Shown in pieces: positions 20,262 to 28,368 of a stretch of DNA of 64,000 nucleotides. Position numbers and translations under genes: made by a program. Origin of the DNA: an uncultured Curtobacterium sp. (lineage in GTDB: Bacteria > Actinomycetota > Actinomycetes > Actinomycetales > Microbacteriaceae); assembly GCA_913778205.1 (NCBI GenBank), contig CAJYUW010000051.1, positions 1 through 64,000 on the forward strand, written 5' to 3'. The notes under the pieces were generated by a model that was given only the letters and a program-made list of their open reading frames with translations, ran no database searches and was not told where the DNA came from. The number at the start of each line of letters is the position of its first letter. The first letter of the stretch is position 1.

Positions 20262-21266
20262 CTAGTGCGCGGCCTGGGCGATGTGCGCCCGGGAGACCCG
20301 CTTGCGGAACACCCAGTACGTCCACGCCTGGTACGCGAGCACGAGCGGGATGAAGATCAGCGCCACCCAGCTCATCACCGTCAGCGTGTACGCGCCGCTG
20401 GCCGCGTTGTACACGGTCAGGCTGTTGGCCGGGTCGTTCGTCGCGGGCATCACGTCCGGGAAGACCGCCGTGAACATCGCGAGCACGACCGCGGCGATGG
20501 TGACCGCCATGAGCGTGAAGGCCCGGCCCTCCCGCCCCCACGCCGAGCAGAGCACCGCGAGCACGAGCGCCAGCGCCGCGACGACCGAGAGCACGAGGCT
20601 CGCCGGGGTCGCCCGGACGAAGGCCATCGCCACCAGGAAGGCGGCACCCACGACGATCGTGACGATGCCCGCACGGGTCGCGAGTCGCTTCGCCCGTTCC
20701 CGGATCTCGCCCTCGGTCTTGAGCGCGACGAAGACGACGCCGTGCGTGAAGAACACCAGCAGCGTCGCCAGACCGGTCAGCAGCGCGAACGGGTTGAGCA
20801 GGTCGAACACGGTGCCGGTGAAGTTGTGGCCGGCGTCCATCGGGATGCCGCGGACGACGTTCCCGAACGCGACGCCCCAGAGGAACGACGGCACCGCGCT
20901 GCCGACGACGATCATCAGGTCGAAGCGGCGCTTCCACTCGGCGTGCTTGTTCTGGTGCCGGTACTCGAACGAGACACCGCGGGCGATGAGCGCCACCAGG
21001 ATGAGGAGCAGGGCCAGGTAGAAGCCCGAGAACATCGTCGCGTACCACTCGGGGAACGCCGCGAACAGGCAGGCGCCGGCGACGATGACCCAGGTCTCGT
21101 TGAGGTCCCAGACCGGGCCGATGGTGTTGATGAGCACGCGCCGGTCGGTGTCGTCCCTGCCGAGGAACGGCAGCGACATCCCGACGCCGAAGTCGAACCC
21201 GTCGAGGACGAAGTAGCCGACGAAGAACAGCGCGACGATCGCGAACCAGAGAACCGGCAGATCCAT
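20262..21266 (-). CDS. cydB: Cytochrome bd ubiquinol oxidase subunit II
   Basis: 334 aa with eight or nine transmembrane helices. The start MDLPVLWFAIVALFFVGYFVLDGFDFG and the segment LINTIGPVWDLNETWVI are typical of CydB. Its ATG shares one base with the cydA stop (TGATG). With CydA it forms the quinol oxidase that reduces oxygen at high affinity without pumping protons. The operon order is cydA-cydB-cydD-cydC. Confidence 0.96.
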   Translation of the reverse strand: MDLPVLWFAIVALFFVGYFVLDGFDFGVGMSLPFLGRDDTDRRVLINTIGPVWDLNETWVIVAGACLFAAFPEWYATMFSGFYLALLLILVALIARGVSFEYRHQNKHAEWKRRFDLMIVVGSAVPSFLWGVAFGNVVRGIPMDAGHNFTGTVFDLLNPFALLTGLATLLVFFTHGVVFVALKTEGEIRERAKRLATRAGIVTIVVGAAFLVAMAFVRATPASLVLSVVAALALVLAVLCSAWGREGRAFTLMAVTIAAVVLAMFTAVFPDVMPATNDPANSLTVYNAASGAYTLTVMSWVALIFIPLVLAYQAWTYWVFRKRVSRAHIAQAAH

Positions 21267-22678
21267 CAGTAGACCGTCACTTCGTGCTTGACCTCACCGG
21301 TCTCCTCGTCGACCTCCGCCGGGGCGGCGGGGCCCTCCTGGGCGACCTTCTTGATGAGTCGGAACTCGACCACCGCGAGGGCGCCGTAGATGAGCGTGAA
21401 CACGACCAGCGAGATGAGGACCTCGACGCCGGTCACGTTCGGCGAGACGCCGTCGGCGGTCTTGAGCAGGCCGAACACGAGCCACGGCTGGCGGCCCATC
21501 TCGGTGAAGATCCAGCCCATGATCATCGCGGCCATCGGCAGCGGCATCGCCCAGGTGGCGACGCGCCACACCCAGCGCTGCTGCGGGAACCGGCCCTTGC
21601 GGGTGAGCCAGAGGCCGACGAGCGACACCAGCACCGCGCCGACGCCGAGCGCGATCATCCACCGGAACGCCCAGTAGGTGACCCAGATGATCGGCTTGTA
21701 GTCACCGGCGCCGTACACCTGCGAGTACTGCGCCTGCAGGTCGTTGATGCCCTCGACGGTGCCGTTGAAGGTGTGCGTCGACAGGAACGACAGCAGGTAC
21801 GGGATCCGGATCGAGAACAGTTCGTGCACGCCGTCGGGCGTGCCGAGCGTGAAGATCGAGAACGATGCGTCCTTGCCCGTCGAGGTGTTGTAGAGCGCCT
21901 CGGCGGCGGCCATCTTCATCGGCTGGGTGTCGACCATCGTCAGGCCGAGCTGGTCCCCCGTCAGCACCGTGAGCGCCCCGGACGCGAGCATCGTCCACAT
22001 GCCGAACTTCAGCGCCGGCATCATCGTCTCGAGGTTCTGGTTGCGCGCCAGGTGCCATGCGGCGACCGCGATGATGACCGAGGCCGCGACCATGAACGCA
22101 CCGAACAGCGTGTGCGGGAACGCCGCGAGCGCGACCTTGTTCGTCAGCACGGCCCAGATGTCGGTGAGCTCCGCGCGGCCCTTGGCCTCGTCGACGGCGA
22201 AGCCGACCGGGTGCTGCATGAACGCGTTCGCCGCGAGGATGAAGTAGGCCGACAGCATCGTGCCGATGCTCACGCACCAGATGGTCGCGAGGTGGACCTT
22301 CTTCGGCAGGCGGTCCCACCCGAAGATCCAGAGGCCGATGAACGCGGCCTCGAAGAAGAAGGCGAGGATGCCCTCCAGTGCGAGCGGAGCACCGAAGACG
22401 TCGCCGACGAAGCGCGAGTAGTTCGACCAGTTCATGCCGAACTGGAACTCCTGCACGATGCCGGTGACCACGCCCATCGCGAAGTTGATGAGGAAGATGC
22501 GCCCGAAGAACCGGGTGAGCTGGAGGTAGTGCGCCCGTCCGGTCCGGACCCAGGCGGTCTGGAACACGGCCACGACGACCGCCATGCCGATGGTCAGCGG
22601 GACGAAGAGGAAGTGGTAGATCGTCGTGAGGCCGAACTGCCACCGCGACAGGACCAGGGGATCGAGGATGTCGTTCAT
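21266..22678 (-). CDS. cydA: Cytochrome bd ubiquinol oxidase subunit I
   Basis: 470 aa. The N-terminal helix LTTIYHFLFVPLTIGM holds His22, the haem b595 ligand position. Later segments such as FFFEAAFIGLWIFGWDRL, AYFILAANAFMQHPVGF and the C-terminal ...RQPWLVFGLLKTADGVSP match CydA quinol-binding and haem regions. It is the first gene of the operon. The ATG at 22678 has only a weak ribosome binding site (GGAAACG). Confidence 0.96.
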   Translation of the reverse strand: MNDILDPLVLSRWQFGLTTIYHFLFVPLTIGMAVVVAVFQTAWVRTGRAHYLQLTRFFGRIFLINFAMGVVTGIVQEFQFGMNWSNYSRFVGDVFGAPLALEGILAFFFEAAFIGLWIFGWDRLPKKVHLATIWCVSIGTMLSAYFILAANAFMQHPVGFAVDEAKGRAELTDIWAVLTNKVALAAFPHTLFGAFMVAASVIIAVAAWHLARNQNLETMMPALKFGMWTMLASGALTVLTGDQLGLTMVDTQPMKMAAAEALYNTSTGKDASFSIFTLGTPDGVHELFSIRIPYLLSFLSTHTFNGTVEGINDLQAQYSQVYGAGDYKPIIWVTYWAFRWMIALGVGAVLVSLVGLWLTRKGRFPQQRWVWRVATWAMPLPMAAMIMGWIFTEMGRQPWLVFGLLKTADGVSPNVTGVEVLISLVVFTLIYGALAVVEFRLIKKVAQEGPAAPAEVDEETGEVKHEVTVY

Positions 22679-22833
22679 GCGGCGTTTCCGAGCCGGGTCG
22701 CCGCGCGCTGTTGGTGCACGTCAGTTGCTTCCTGTGGAGGGGGAACTTCTGGTGTCACAGGCCTTTGGGACACCTCCACGCTACCGTTCGGACACCTTCC
22801 TCGACAAGTTGTAGAACGCCTCTTTGCACGAAT

Positions 22834-22850
22834 GTGCAGTCAGGCTGCAC
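22834..22850. promoter_or_regulatory. Inverted repeat upstream of cydA
   Basis: GTGCAG-TCAGG-CTGCAC is a perfect 6-bp dyad about 160 bp upstream of the cydA start. Closer to the gene, a minus-strand TTGTCG ... 18 bp ... TAGCGT (about 22810-22781) could serve as -35/-10. The dyad does not match the Rex consensus. It is a candidate redox-regulator site at low confidence. Confidence 0.25.
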
Positions 22851-22900
22851 GGCACGGTTGTGCGGAACAAGCGTGCGCTTGGCGGCCCCCGCGGAACGAC

Positions 22901-22933
22901 GACAGGCGCCGGGCCGAAGCCCGACGCCTGCCG
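22901..22933 (-). terminator. Hairpin terminator after the osmoprotectant operon
   Basis: A 14-bp G/C-rich stem (GACAGGCGCCGGGC pairing with GCCCGACGCCTGCC, including G-U-type changes) closes on a CGAA tetraloop, starting 18 bp after the receptor gene stop. No U-tract, as is usual in high-GC actinobacteria. Confidence 0.75.
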
Positions 22934-22950
22934 GTGATCAGAGCCTGCTG

Positions 22951-23871
22951 CTACAGCAGACCCTGCTCGGTGAGGAAGTCCTTCGCGATGGTGGACGCCT
23001 TCTCCTTGTCGTTCACGCTCTTGGCGTTGAGGTCGATGAGCGCCGCGGTCGTGAGGACCTTGCTCACCTTGTCGATGTCGGCCGCAGCCTTGTCGTCGAC
23101 CTTCTTCGAGACCACCGGGATCACGTTCTGCGGCAGGATCAGGTTCTCCGGGTCCTCCAGGGAGACGAAGTCGTTCGCCTTGATGCTCGGGTCGGCGCTG
23201 TAGATGTCGGCGAGCTGGACCGTGCCGTCCTTGAGCGCCTTGACCGTGAGCGCGCCGCCGGAGTCCTCGACGGCCTTGAAGTCGACGTCCACCCCGTAGA
23301 CCGACTTCAGGCCGTTCGGTCCGTACGGCCGCGTCTGGAACTCGGAGTTCGCGCCGACGGTCAGCGTGTCCTTGACGTTCTTGAGGTCCGCCAGGCTGGT
23401 CACGTCGTTGTCCTCGGAGAACTTCTTCGTGACCGTGTAGCTGTCCTGGTCGGTCGCCTCGGCCGCGTCGAGCACCCGGAGCCCCGAGGGCAGTGCCTTG
23501 GTCAGCGCCGCGTCGATCTCCGACGAGGTCTTCGCCGTCGCGCTCTTGTCGTAGTACTGCAGCAGGTTGCCGCTGTACTCGGGCATGACGTCGATCGCGC
23601 CCTTCTGGAGCTGCGGGAGGTAGATCTCACGCTGTCCGATGTTGAAGTTCCGCTTCACCTGGAAGCCGTCCTTCTCGAGCACCTGCGCGTACAGCTCGGC
23701 GATGATCTCGTTCGAGTAGTACTGCTGCGATCCGATGACGATCGTCTTCGAGTCGCTGGAGGCGCTGGAGCCGCTGTCGAGCGGGTTGCTCGACGCGCAG
23801 CCCGTGAGGGCCGCTGCGACGCCCAGTGCCAGCGCTGCTGCGACGCCGGCACGGATCTTTGCTGTGATCAC
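22951..23871 (-). CDS. Osmoprotectant/glycine betaine ABC receptor lipoprotein (OpuCC/ProX-like)
   Basis: 306 aa. The GTG at 23871 overlaps the upstream permease stop as GTGA and is preceded by GGAAGG. A signal peptide ends in the lipobox ALTGC (Cys about residue 25), so it is lipid-anchored outside. The mature part has the type-II periplasmic fold sequence KTIVIGSQQYYSNEIIAELYAQVLEKDGF and ...LQKGAIDVMPEYSGNLLQYY, typical of quaternary-ammonium binding proteins. It is the last gene of the operon. Confidence 0.9.
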   Translation of the reverse strand: MITAKIRAGVAAALALGVAAALTGCASSNPLDSGSSASSDSKTIVIGSQQYYSNEIIAELYAQVLEKDGFQVKRNFNIGQREIYLPQLQKGAIDVMPEYSGNLLQYYDKSATAKTSSEIDAALTKALPSGLRVLDAAEATDQDSYTVTKKFSEDNDVTSLADLKNVKDTLTVGANSEFQTRPYGPNGLKSVYGVDVDFKAVEDSGGALTVKALKDGTVQLADIYSADPSIKANDFVSLEDPENLILPQNVIPVVSKKVDDKAAADIDKVSKVLTTAALIDLNAKSVNDKEKASTIAKDFLTEQGLL

Positions 23872-24596
23872 GATGGATTTCCTTCCGGGATGGGATTGCG
23901 GGACCGCTCGCGCGAGCCCTGGCGACGCCGGGCCGACAGGTCGACGGTGCCCTTCGGCACCGCCGCCCGTTGGAGTGCGGCGAACACGATCTCGAACGCG
24001 ATCGCGAGGGCGATCACGAGGATGGAAGCGCCGAGCATCTCGGCGTAGTCCTGGGTCTTGAGGCCGAGGAAGAAGTAACCGCCGAGACCGCCGGCGCCGA
24101 CGTAGGCCGCGAGCGTCGCGGTGGCCACGACCTGGAGGACGGCTGCTCGGATGCCGCCGATCAGCAGCGGGAGCCCGAGGGGGATCTCCACCTTCCACAG
24201 GACCTGCCACCCGGTCATCCCCTGTGCCTTCGCGGCGTCGACGGTGACCGGCTCGACGGACTCGATGCCTGAGTACGCGCCGGCGAGCACCGACGGGATC
24301 GCGAGCACCACCAGGGCGAGCAGCGGCGCCTCGAGTCCGATGCCGAGCAGCAAGCCGAAGAGCGAGAGCACGCCGAGGGTCGGCAGCGCCCGCACGCCGC
24401 CCGAGGCAGCGATCGAGAACCCGCGGGCCCGCCCGGTGTGCCCGATCGCGTACCCGAGCGGCACCGCGATGACGGCGGCGATGAGGACGGCGAGGAGCGT
24501 GATCCACACGTGCTCCCAGATCCGGCCGGGGATCGCGTTGTACCCGCTGTAGTTCTGCGGGTCGAAGACCCACCCGAAGGCCTGCGCGATGATCAC
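23868..24596 (-). CDS. Osmoprotectant ABC permease, second subunit
   Basis: 242 aa. The GTG at 24596 follows GGAGGTG and overlaps the first permease stop by 4 nt. A longer open frame upstream overlaps two real genes and is rejected. Five or six membrane helices and the permease EAA-like loop (VTVDAAKAQGMTGWQVLWKVEIPLGLPLLIGGI) identify a BPD_transp_1 subunit of the OpuC/ProW type. It probably forms a heterodimeric pore with the neighbouring permease. Confidence 0.9.
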   Translation of the reverse strand: MIIAQAFGWVFDPQNYSGYNAIPGRIWEHVWITLLAVLIAAVIAVPLGYAIGHTGRARGFSIAASGGVRALPTLGVLSLFGLLLGIGLEAPLLALVVLAIPSVLAGAYSGIESVEPVTVDAAKAQGMTGWQVLWKVEIPLGLPLLIGGIRAAVLQVVATATLAAYVGAGGLGGYFFLGLKTQDYAEMLGASILVIALAIAFEIVFAALQRAAVPKGTVDLSARRRQGSRERSRNPIPEGNPS

Positions 24597-25309
24597 GCCG
24601 TCACCTCCGCCTGCTGCAGGACCCGACGGGCGGCGCGCCTGCTCGGGGTCGCGCGACGCGTCCAGGGCAGGACGAGCCGCCCGAGCAGCACGAGCAGTCC
24701 GTCGAGGGCGAAGGCGAGCACGAGGACCATCACGATGCCCGAGATGATCTCCTCGTAGATGCCGCGCGCGAGGCCGTCGGTGAACAGGGAGCCGAGGCTC
24801 TGGATGCCCAGGACCGCGCCGACGGTGGTGAGTGAGATCGTCGACACCGACACCACCCGCAGCCCGGCGAGCAGCACGGGTCCCGCGAGCGGGAGTTGGA
24901 CGCGGAAGAAGCGCTGCCCGCCGGAGTACCCCATCGCGGTCGCGGCCTGCATGGTCGCGGCGTCCACCGAGGTGAGGCCGTCCACGGTCGACCGGACCAT
25001 GAGCGCGAGCCCGTAGATGGTGAGGCTGATGATGACGTTCACCGGGCTCGTCAGGCTCGTGCCGATGATCCCGGGCAGGGCGACGAAGAGCGCGAGGGAC
25101 GGGATCGCGTAGAGCAGCCCCGCGACGGTGACGATGCCGCTGCCCAGTCCCGCGGAGATCCGCGAACCGCCCGGCCGTTGCAGCCGGACGACCAACCACC
25201 CGATCGGGATCGAGAGCAGGAAGGAGATGATGATCGGCGGGATCGCGATCGCCAGGTGCGAGACCGTGTCGTCCCCGATCGTGTCGAGGTTCGACAGCAC
25301 CCAGTTCAC
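24593..25309 (-). CDS. Osmoprotectant ABC permease, first subunit
   Basis: 238 aa from the ATG at 25309, overlapping the ATPase stop as ATGA. It has six predicted helices. The conserved loop SVDAATMQAATAMGYSGGQRFFRVQLPLAGPVLLAGLRV couples to the ATPase. It is paralogous to the second permease, the two-permease layout of OpuB/OpuC importers. Confidence 0.9.
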   Translation of the reverse strand: MNWVLSNLDTIGDDTVSHLAIAIPPIIISFLLSIPIGWLVVRLQRPGGSRISAGLGSGIVTVAGLLYAIPSLALFVALPGIIGTSLTSPVNVIISLTIYGLALMVRSTVDGLTSVDAATMQAATAMGYSGGQRFFRVQLPLAGPVLLAGLRVVSVSTISLTTVGAVLGIQSLGSLFTDGLARGIYEEIISGIVMVLVLAFALDGLLVLLGRLVLPWTRRATPSRRAARRVLQQAEVTA

Positions 25310-26220
25310 CGGTGGTCACCACCCTGCGCCGGGGCACCCGGGGCGGTGTCACGCGCCCCGGCCTCTGCACCGTGCGGCACCGCGGCCGCGGCGTCCACCA
25401 CCTGCACCGGCCCCGTCAGGACCCCCGCGGCGCGCCCGTCGCCGTCGACGACGATCGGACCCGTCGGGGTCTGCTCGACGCGCAGCGCCCGCCGACCACG
25501 GCCGGCACCGATGAAGTTCGCGACGAAGTCGTCGGCCGGCTCGGAGAGGATCTCGGCCGGGGTGCCCTGCTGAGCGATCTCGCCGCCCTTCTTGAGGATG
25601 ACGACCTGGTCGCCGAGCTTGAAGGCCTCGTCGATGTCGTGCGTGACGAACACCACCGTCTTCCCGAGCTCGCGCTGCAGCCTGATCAGCTCGTCCTGCA
25701 GGTCGTTGCGCACGAGCGGGTCGACGGCACCGAACGGCTCGTCCATGAGCAGGATGTTCGGGTCGACCGCGAGCCCGCGGGCGACACCGACACGCTGCTG
25801 CTGCCCGCCGGAGAGCTGTGACGGGTAGCGGTCCGCGAACGCCCGGTCGAGCCCGACGGTGTCCATGAGCTCGAGCGCGCGTTCACGGGCCTCCGCCTTG
25901 GCCACCCCGGTGAGGAGCGGCACCGTGGCGATGTTGTCGACGACCCGCCGGTGCGGCAGCAGCCCGGCGTTCTGCATCACGTAGCCGATGCGACGACGGA
26001 GCTGCACGGGGTCGACGGACGCGACGTCCTCGCCGTCGATGGACACCGATCCGGACGTGGGGTCGACCATGCGGTTGATCATCCGGAGGAGCGTGGTCTT
26101 GCCACAGCCGCTCGACCCCACGAAGACCGTCGTGGTCCGGGAGGGGATGACGAGGTGGAAGTCCTCGACCGCTGTGGTGCCGTCCGGGTACGTCTTGCGT
26201 ACCGAGCGGAACTCGATCAT
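25306..26220 (-). CDS. Osmoprotectant ABC importer ATPase (OpuCA/ProV-like)
   Basis: 304 aa. Walker A GSSGCGKTT (about 35-43), Q-loop YVMQNAGLLPH, signature LSGGQQQRVGVARGL, Walker B ILLMDEPFGAVD and H-loop VFVTHDIDEAF are all present. The last 70 residues are a short, Ala/Gly-rich tail (VVDGDGRAAGVLTGPVQVV...) in the position where OpuCA carries CBS domains; at most one degenerate CBS-like strand is visible, so ionic-strength sensing by CBS is doubtful. It is the first gene of the four-gene operon. Confidence 0.92.
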   Translation of the reverse strand: MIEFRSVRKTYPDGTTAVEDFHLVIPSRTTTVFVGSSGCGKTTLLRMINRMVDPTSGSVSIDGEDVASVDPVQLRRRIGYVMQNAGLLPHRRVVDNIATVPLLTGVAKAEARERALELMDTVGLDRAFADRYPSQLSGGQQQRVGVARGLAVDPNILLMDEPFGAVDPLVRNDLQDELIRLQRELGKTVVFVTHDIDEAFKLGDQVVILKKGGEIAQQGTPAEILSEPADDFVANFIGAGRGRRALRVEQTPTGPIVVDGDGRAAGVLTGPVQVVDAAAAVPHGAEAGARDTAPGAPAQGGDHR

Positions 26221-26347
26221 TGGGTGCCCTTCTGTTCGGAGGTAGCCCGACTCCGCACGACAGTACCCGCGAGGACCCGCGCGGGTTGCGTCGTGACGCC
26301 CCGTGTCGCCTCACGGACAGCGGTCCGGCGCGATCGAGCGAACACGA

Positions 26348-26383
26348 CGACGCCCGCGACCCCTGTTCGGAGTGCGGGCGTCG
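26348..26383 (-). terminator. Hairpin terminator after the TetR gene
   Basis: CGACGCCCGC (26348-26357) and GCGGGCGTCG (26374-26383) form a perfect 10-bp stem around a 16-base loop, 20 bp past the regulator stop codon. Confidence 0.7.
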
Positions 26384-26402
26384 GTCGCTCGGTACGCGCG
26401 GG

Positions 26403-27050
26403 TCAGGCGTCGCGGAGCACCGTCTCGAGGTAGCTGTGCGTCATCGTGCGGTACGCCTCGACGAGTGCCTGGTCGGGCGTGTCCCGGTCGGCGTGGGCGC
26501 GGGCGAGCACGGCGTGCCCGGACTCCGCCAGCACGGTCCAGGCGCGGCTCACGGCCTCGCTGTCCGGCAGGTCGAAGCGCTCCCGCATGACCTGCGCGAC
26601 GGCACCGCCGAGTGCGGCCATCCGGTCGTCGTCGTCCCCCGTGCCGGTGTCGGCCGTGTCGCCGAACCCGATCGCGCGGAAGCCGGGCTCCGTGCGGTAC
26701 ATCTCGGCGGTCATGTCGATGAGCGCGTTGCAGCCGGCCTTCCAGTCCGTCGCCCCGCTCGACTCCAGCGCCTCGACGAACCGGGCAGCCAGCCGCTGGG
26801 TGCAGCGGATCGCCAGGGCCTCGACCACGGCGATGCGGTCCGGGAAGTAGCGGTAGACGGTGCCGATCGACGCCCCGGCCCGCTCGGCGACCATCGCCGT
26901 GGTCAGCCGCTCGAACCCGATCTCGTCGATCACCGCGGCAGCGGCGTCGAGGAGACCGGCGAGGCGCGCCGAACTGCGGGCTTGGACCGGCTCGTTCCTG
27001 AGCAGTGATGATCCCCCCGGCAGTGCGTTCGAAACCTCGGTGACGAGCAC
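26403..27050 (-). CDS. TetR-family transcriptional regulator
   Basis: 215 aa. The GTG at 27050 is preceded by AGGAG at five-base spacing; the upstream in-frame extension is not conserved-looking. The N-terminal helix-turn-helix is at about residues 30-75 (LAGLLDAAAAVIDEIGFERL, TTAMVAERAGASIGTVYRYF). The C-terminal ligand-binding region is helical and family-specific. It is divergent from the App1-like gene and downstream on the same strand from nothing related. The regulated gene is unknown; autoregulation or control of 27247-30243 is plausible. Confidence 0.88.
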   Translation of the reverse strand: MLVTEVSNALPGGSSLLRNEPVQARSSARLAGLLDAAAAVIDEIGFERLTTAMVAERAGASIGTVYRYFPDRIAVVEALAIRCTQRLAARFVEALESSGATDWKAGCNALIDMTAEMYRTEPGFRAIGFGDTADTGTGDDDDRMAALGGAVAQVMRERFDLPDSEAVSRAWTVLAESGHAVLARAHADRDTPDQALVEAYRTMTHSYLETVLRDA

Positions 27051-27112
27051 GTGTACTCCTTCTCGCGTCCTCGACGCGCTCCCCGCGTGGTGACCCGCGC
27101 GGTGCGTTGTTT

Positions 27113-27138
27113 CACCGTCCACACGACAGTGCACGGTG
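27113..27138. promoter_or_regulatory. Candidate operator between tetR and the App1-like gene
   Basis: CACCGT (27113-27118) and ACGGTG (27133-27138) form a 6-bp dyad with a 14-bp spacer in the divergent promoter region. TetR proteins bind such dyads, though the spacing here is wide. Confidence 0.3.
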
Positions 27139-27246
27139 GTGTCCGGGCAATGCTCGCAGACTTCGTCTGGAACTCGCCTGCGACTCTCCCGGAGCCGCAT
27201 GAGCATCCTCGGTCCCGAGCGGGCTGCGGCGTGGAATGATGGGGCG

Positions 27247-28296
27247 ATGCCCGACCCGACTCCCCACGAGCCGTCGCTGGCCGAGCCGATCCTGCACCGT
27301 GCCGCCCGCATCGAGGACGCCGTGCAGGAGTTCCGGGAGCAGCGGGCACGCCGCCGCGGGCTCGTGCCGACGGTGATCCCGTACACGGGGTACGGCGCGC
27401 CCGGGTGGGTGCGGGTCCTCGCACGCGTGCTCCTCACCCGCCGCGGACTCGCCTCCGACGCCTCCTACGTCGGGGTCCGCGGGTGGAAGAGCTTCACGAG
27501 CGTGGCGGTCGACTCCGCGGAGGTGACGATCACGGCCGGCGGCCGCAGCCACGTCGTGCAGTCGGACCGCGGTGGCGTCGTCGACGCGATCGTGCCGATC
27601 GACCTCGAGCCCGGCTGGCGCACGATCCGACTCTCCGCCGGCGGGACACGGGACGTCGAGGCCGACGTCTTCGTGGTGCACCCGGACACGCGGTTCGGCC
27701 TCCTCTCGGACATCGACGACACCGTGATGGTGACGAGCCTCCCCCGCCCGATGCTCGCGGCCTGGAACTCGTTCGTCCTGACCGAGCACGCGCGACGCCC
27801 GGTGCCGGGCATGTCGGTCCTCTACGAACGCGTGCTCGCGCAGCATCCCGGTGCCCCGACGGTCTACCTGTCCACCGGCGCCTGGAACGTGGCCCCGACC
27901 CTGCAGCGCTTCCTGACCCGCAACATGTACCCGACCGGGACCCTGCTCCTCACGGACTGGGGCCCGACGCACGACCGCTTCTTCCGGAGCGGCCAGCTGC
28001 ACAAGCAGGAGAACCTGCGCCGCCTCGCACGGGACTTCCCCGACGTGCGGTGGCTCCTCGTCGGGGACGACGGCCAGCACGACGAGTCGCTGTACGGCGA
28101 GTTCGCACGGGAGCACCCGGACAACGTCGCGGGCGTCGCGATCCGGCAGCTGTCCACGAGCGAGGCGGTCCTCGCGGGCGGTCGGTCCAAGGCACAGGAG
28201 CGCTCCCGCGACTCGTCGGCCCCGTGGGTCTTCGCCCCGGACGGCGCCGGCCTGTGGACGGAACTGCAGCGGGTCGGCCTGCTCGCGGGCGACTGA
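27247..28296 (+). CDS. App1-like phosphatase-domain protein (DUF2183)
   Basis: 349 aa from the ATG at 27247. The catalytic domain has the HAD-type DxDxT motif LSDIDDTV (D155, D157, T159), followed by FYL-like VYLSTGAWNVAPTLQRFL and LLVGDDGQHDESLYGEFA. This is the DUF2183 domain of yeast App1, a Mg-dependent phosphatidate phosphatase; bacterial members have unproven substrates. An N-terminal beta-rich domain of about 140 residues precedes it (YTGYGAPGWVRVLARVLL). No signal peptide is seen, so it is probably cytoplasmic or membrane-peripheral. Confidence 0.88.
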   Translation: MPDPTPHEPSLAEPILHRAARIEDAVQEFREQRARRRGLVPTVIPYTGYGAPGWVRVLARVLLTRRGLASDASYVGVRGWKSFTSVAVDSAEVTITAGGRSHVVQSDRGGVVDAIVPIDLEPGWRTIRLSAGGTRDVEADVFVVHPDTRFGLLSDIDDTVMVTSLPRPMLAAWNSFVLTEHARRPVPGMSVLYERVLAQHPGAPTVYLSTGAWNVAPTLQRFLTRNMYPTGTLLLTDWGPTHDRFFRSGQLHKQENLRRLARDFPDVRWLLVGDDGQHDESLYGEFAREHPDNVAGVAIRQLSTSEAVLAGGRSKAQERSRDSSAPWVFAPDGAGLWTELQRVGLLAGD

Positions 28297-28368
28297 CCAC
28301 CCCGCGCCGCTGGCTGAGCACCCCTTCAGCGCCGGCCCCGACCGGTGGGCGCGTGGTTCGATCGGCAC

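Noticed and set aside
22858-22870. TTGT-N5-ACAA upstream of cydA as a Rex operator
   Set aside because: The half-sites are four bases and the spacing does not match the Rex consensus TTGTGAA-N4-TTCACAA.
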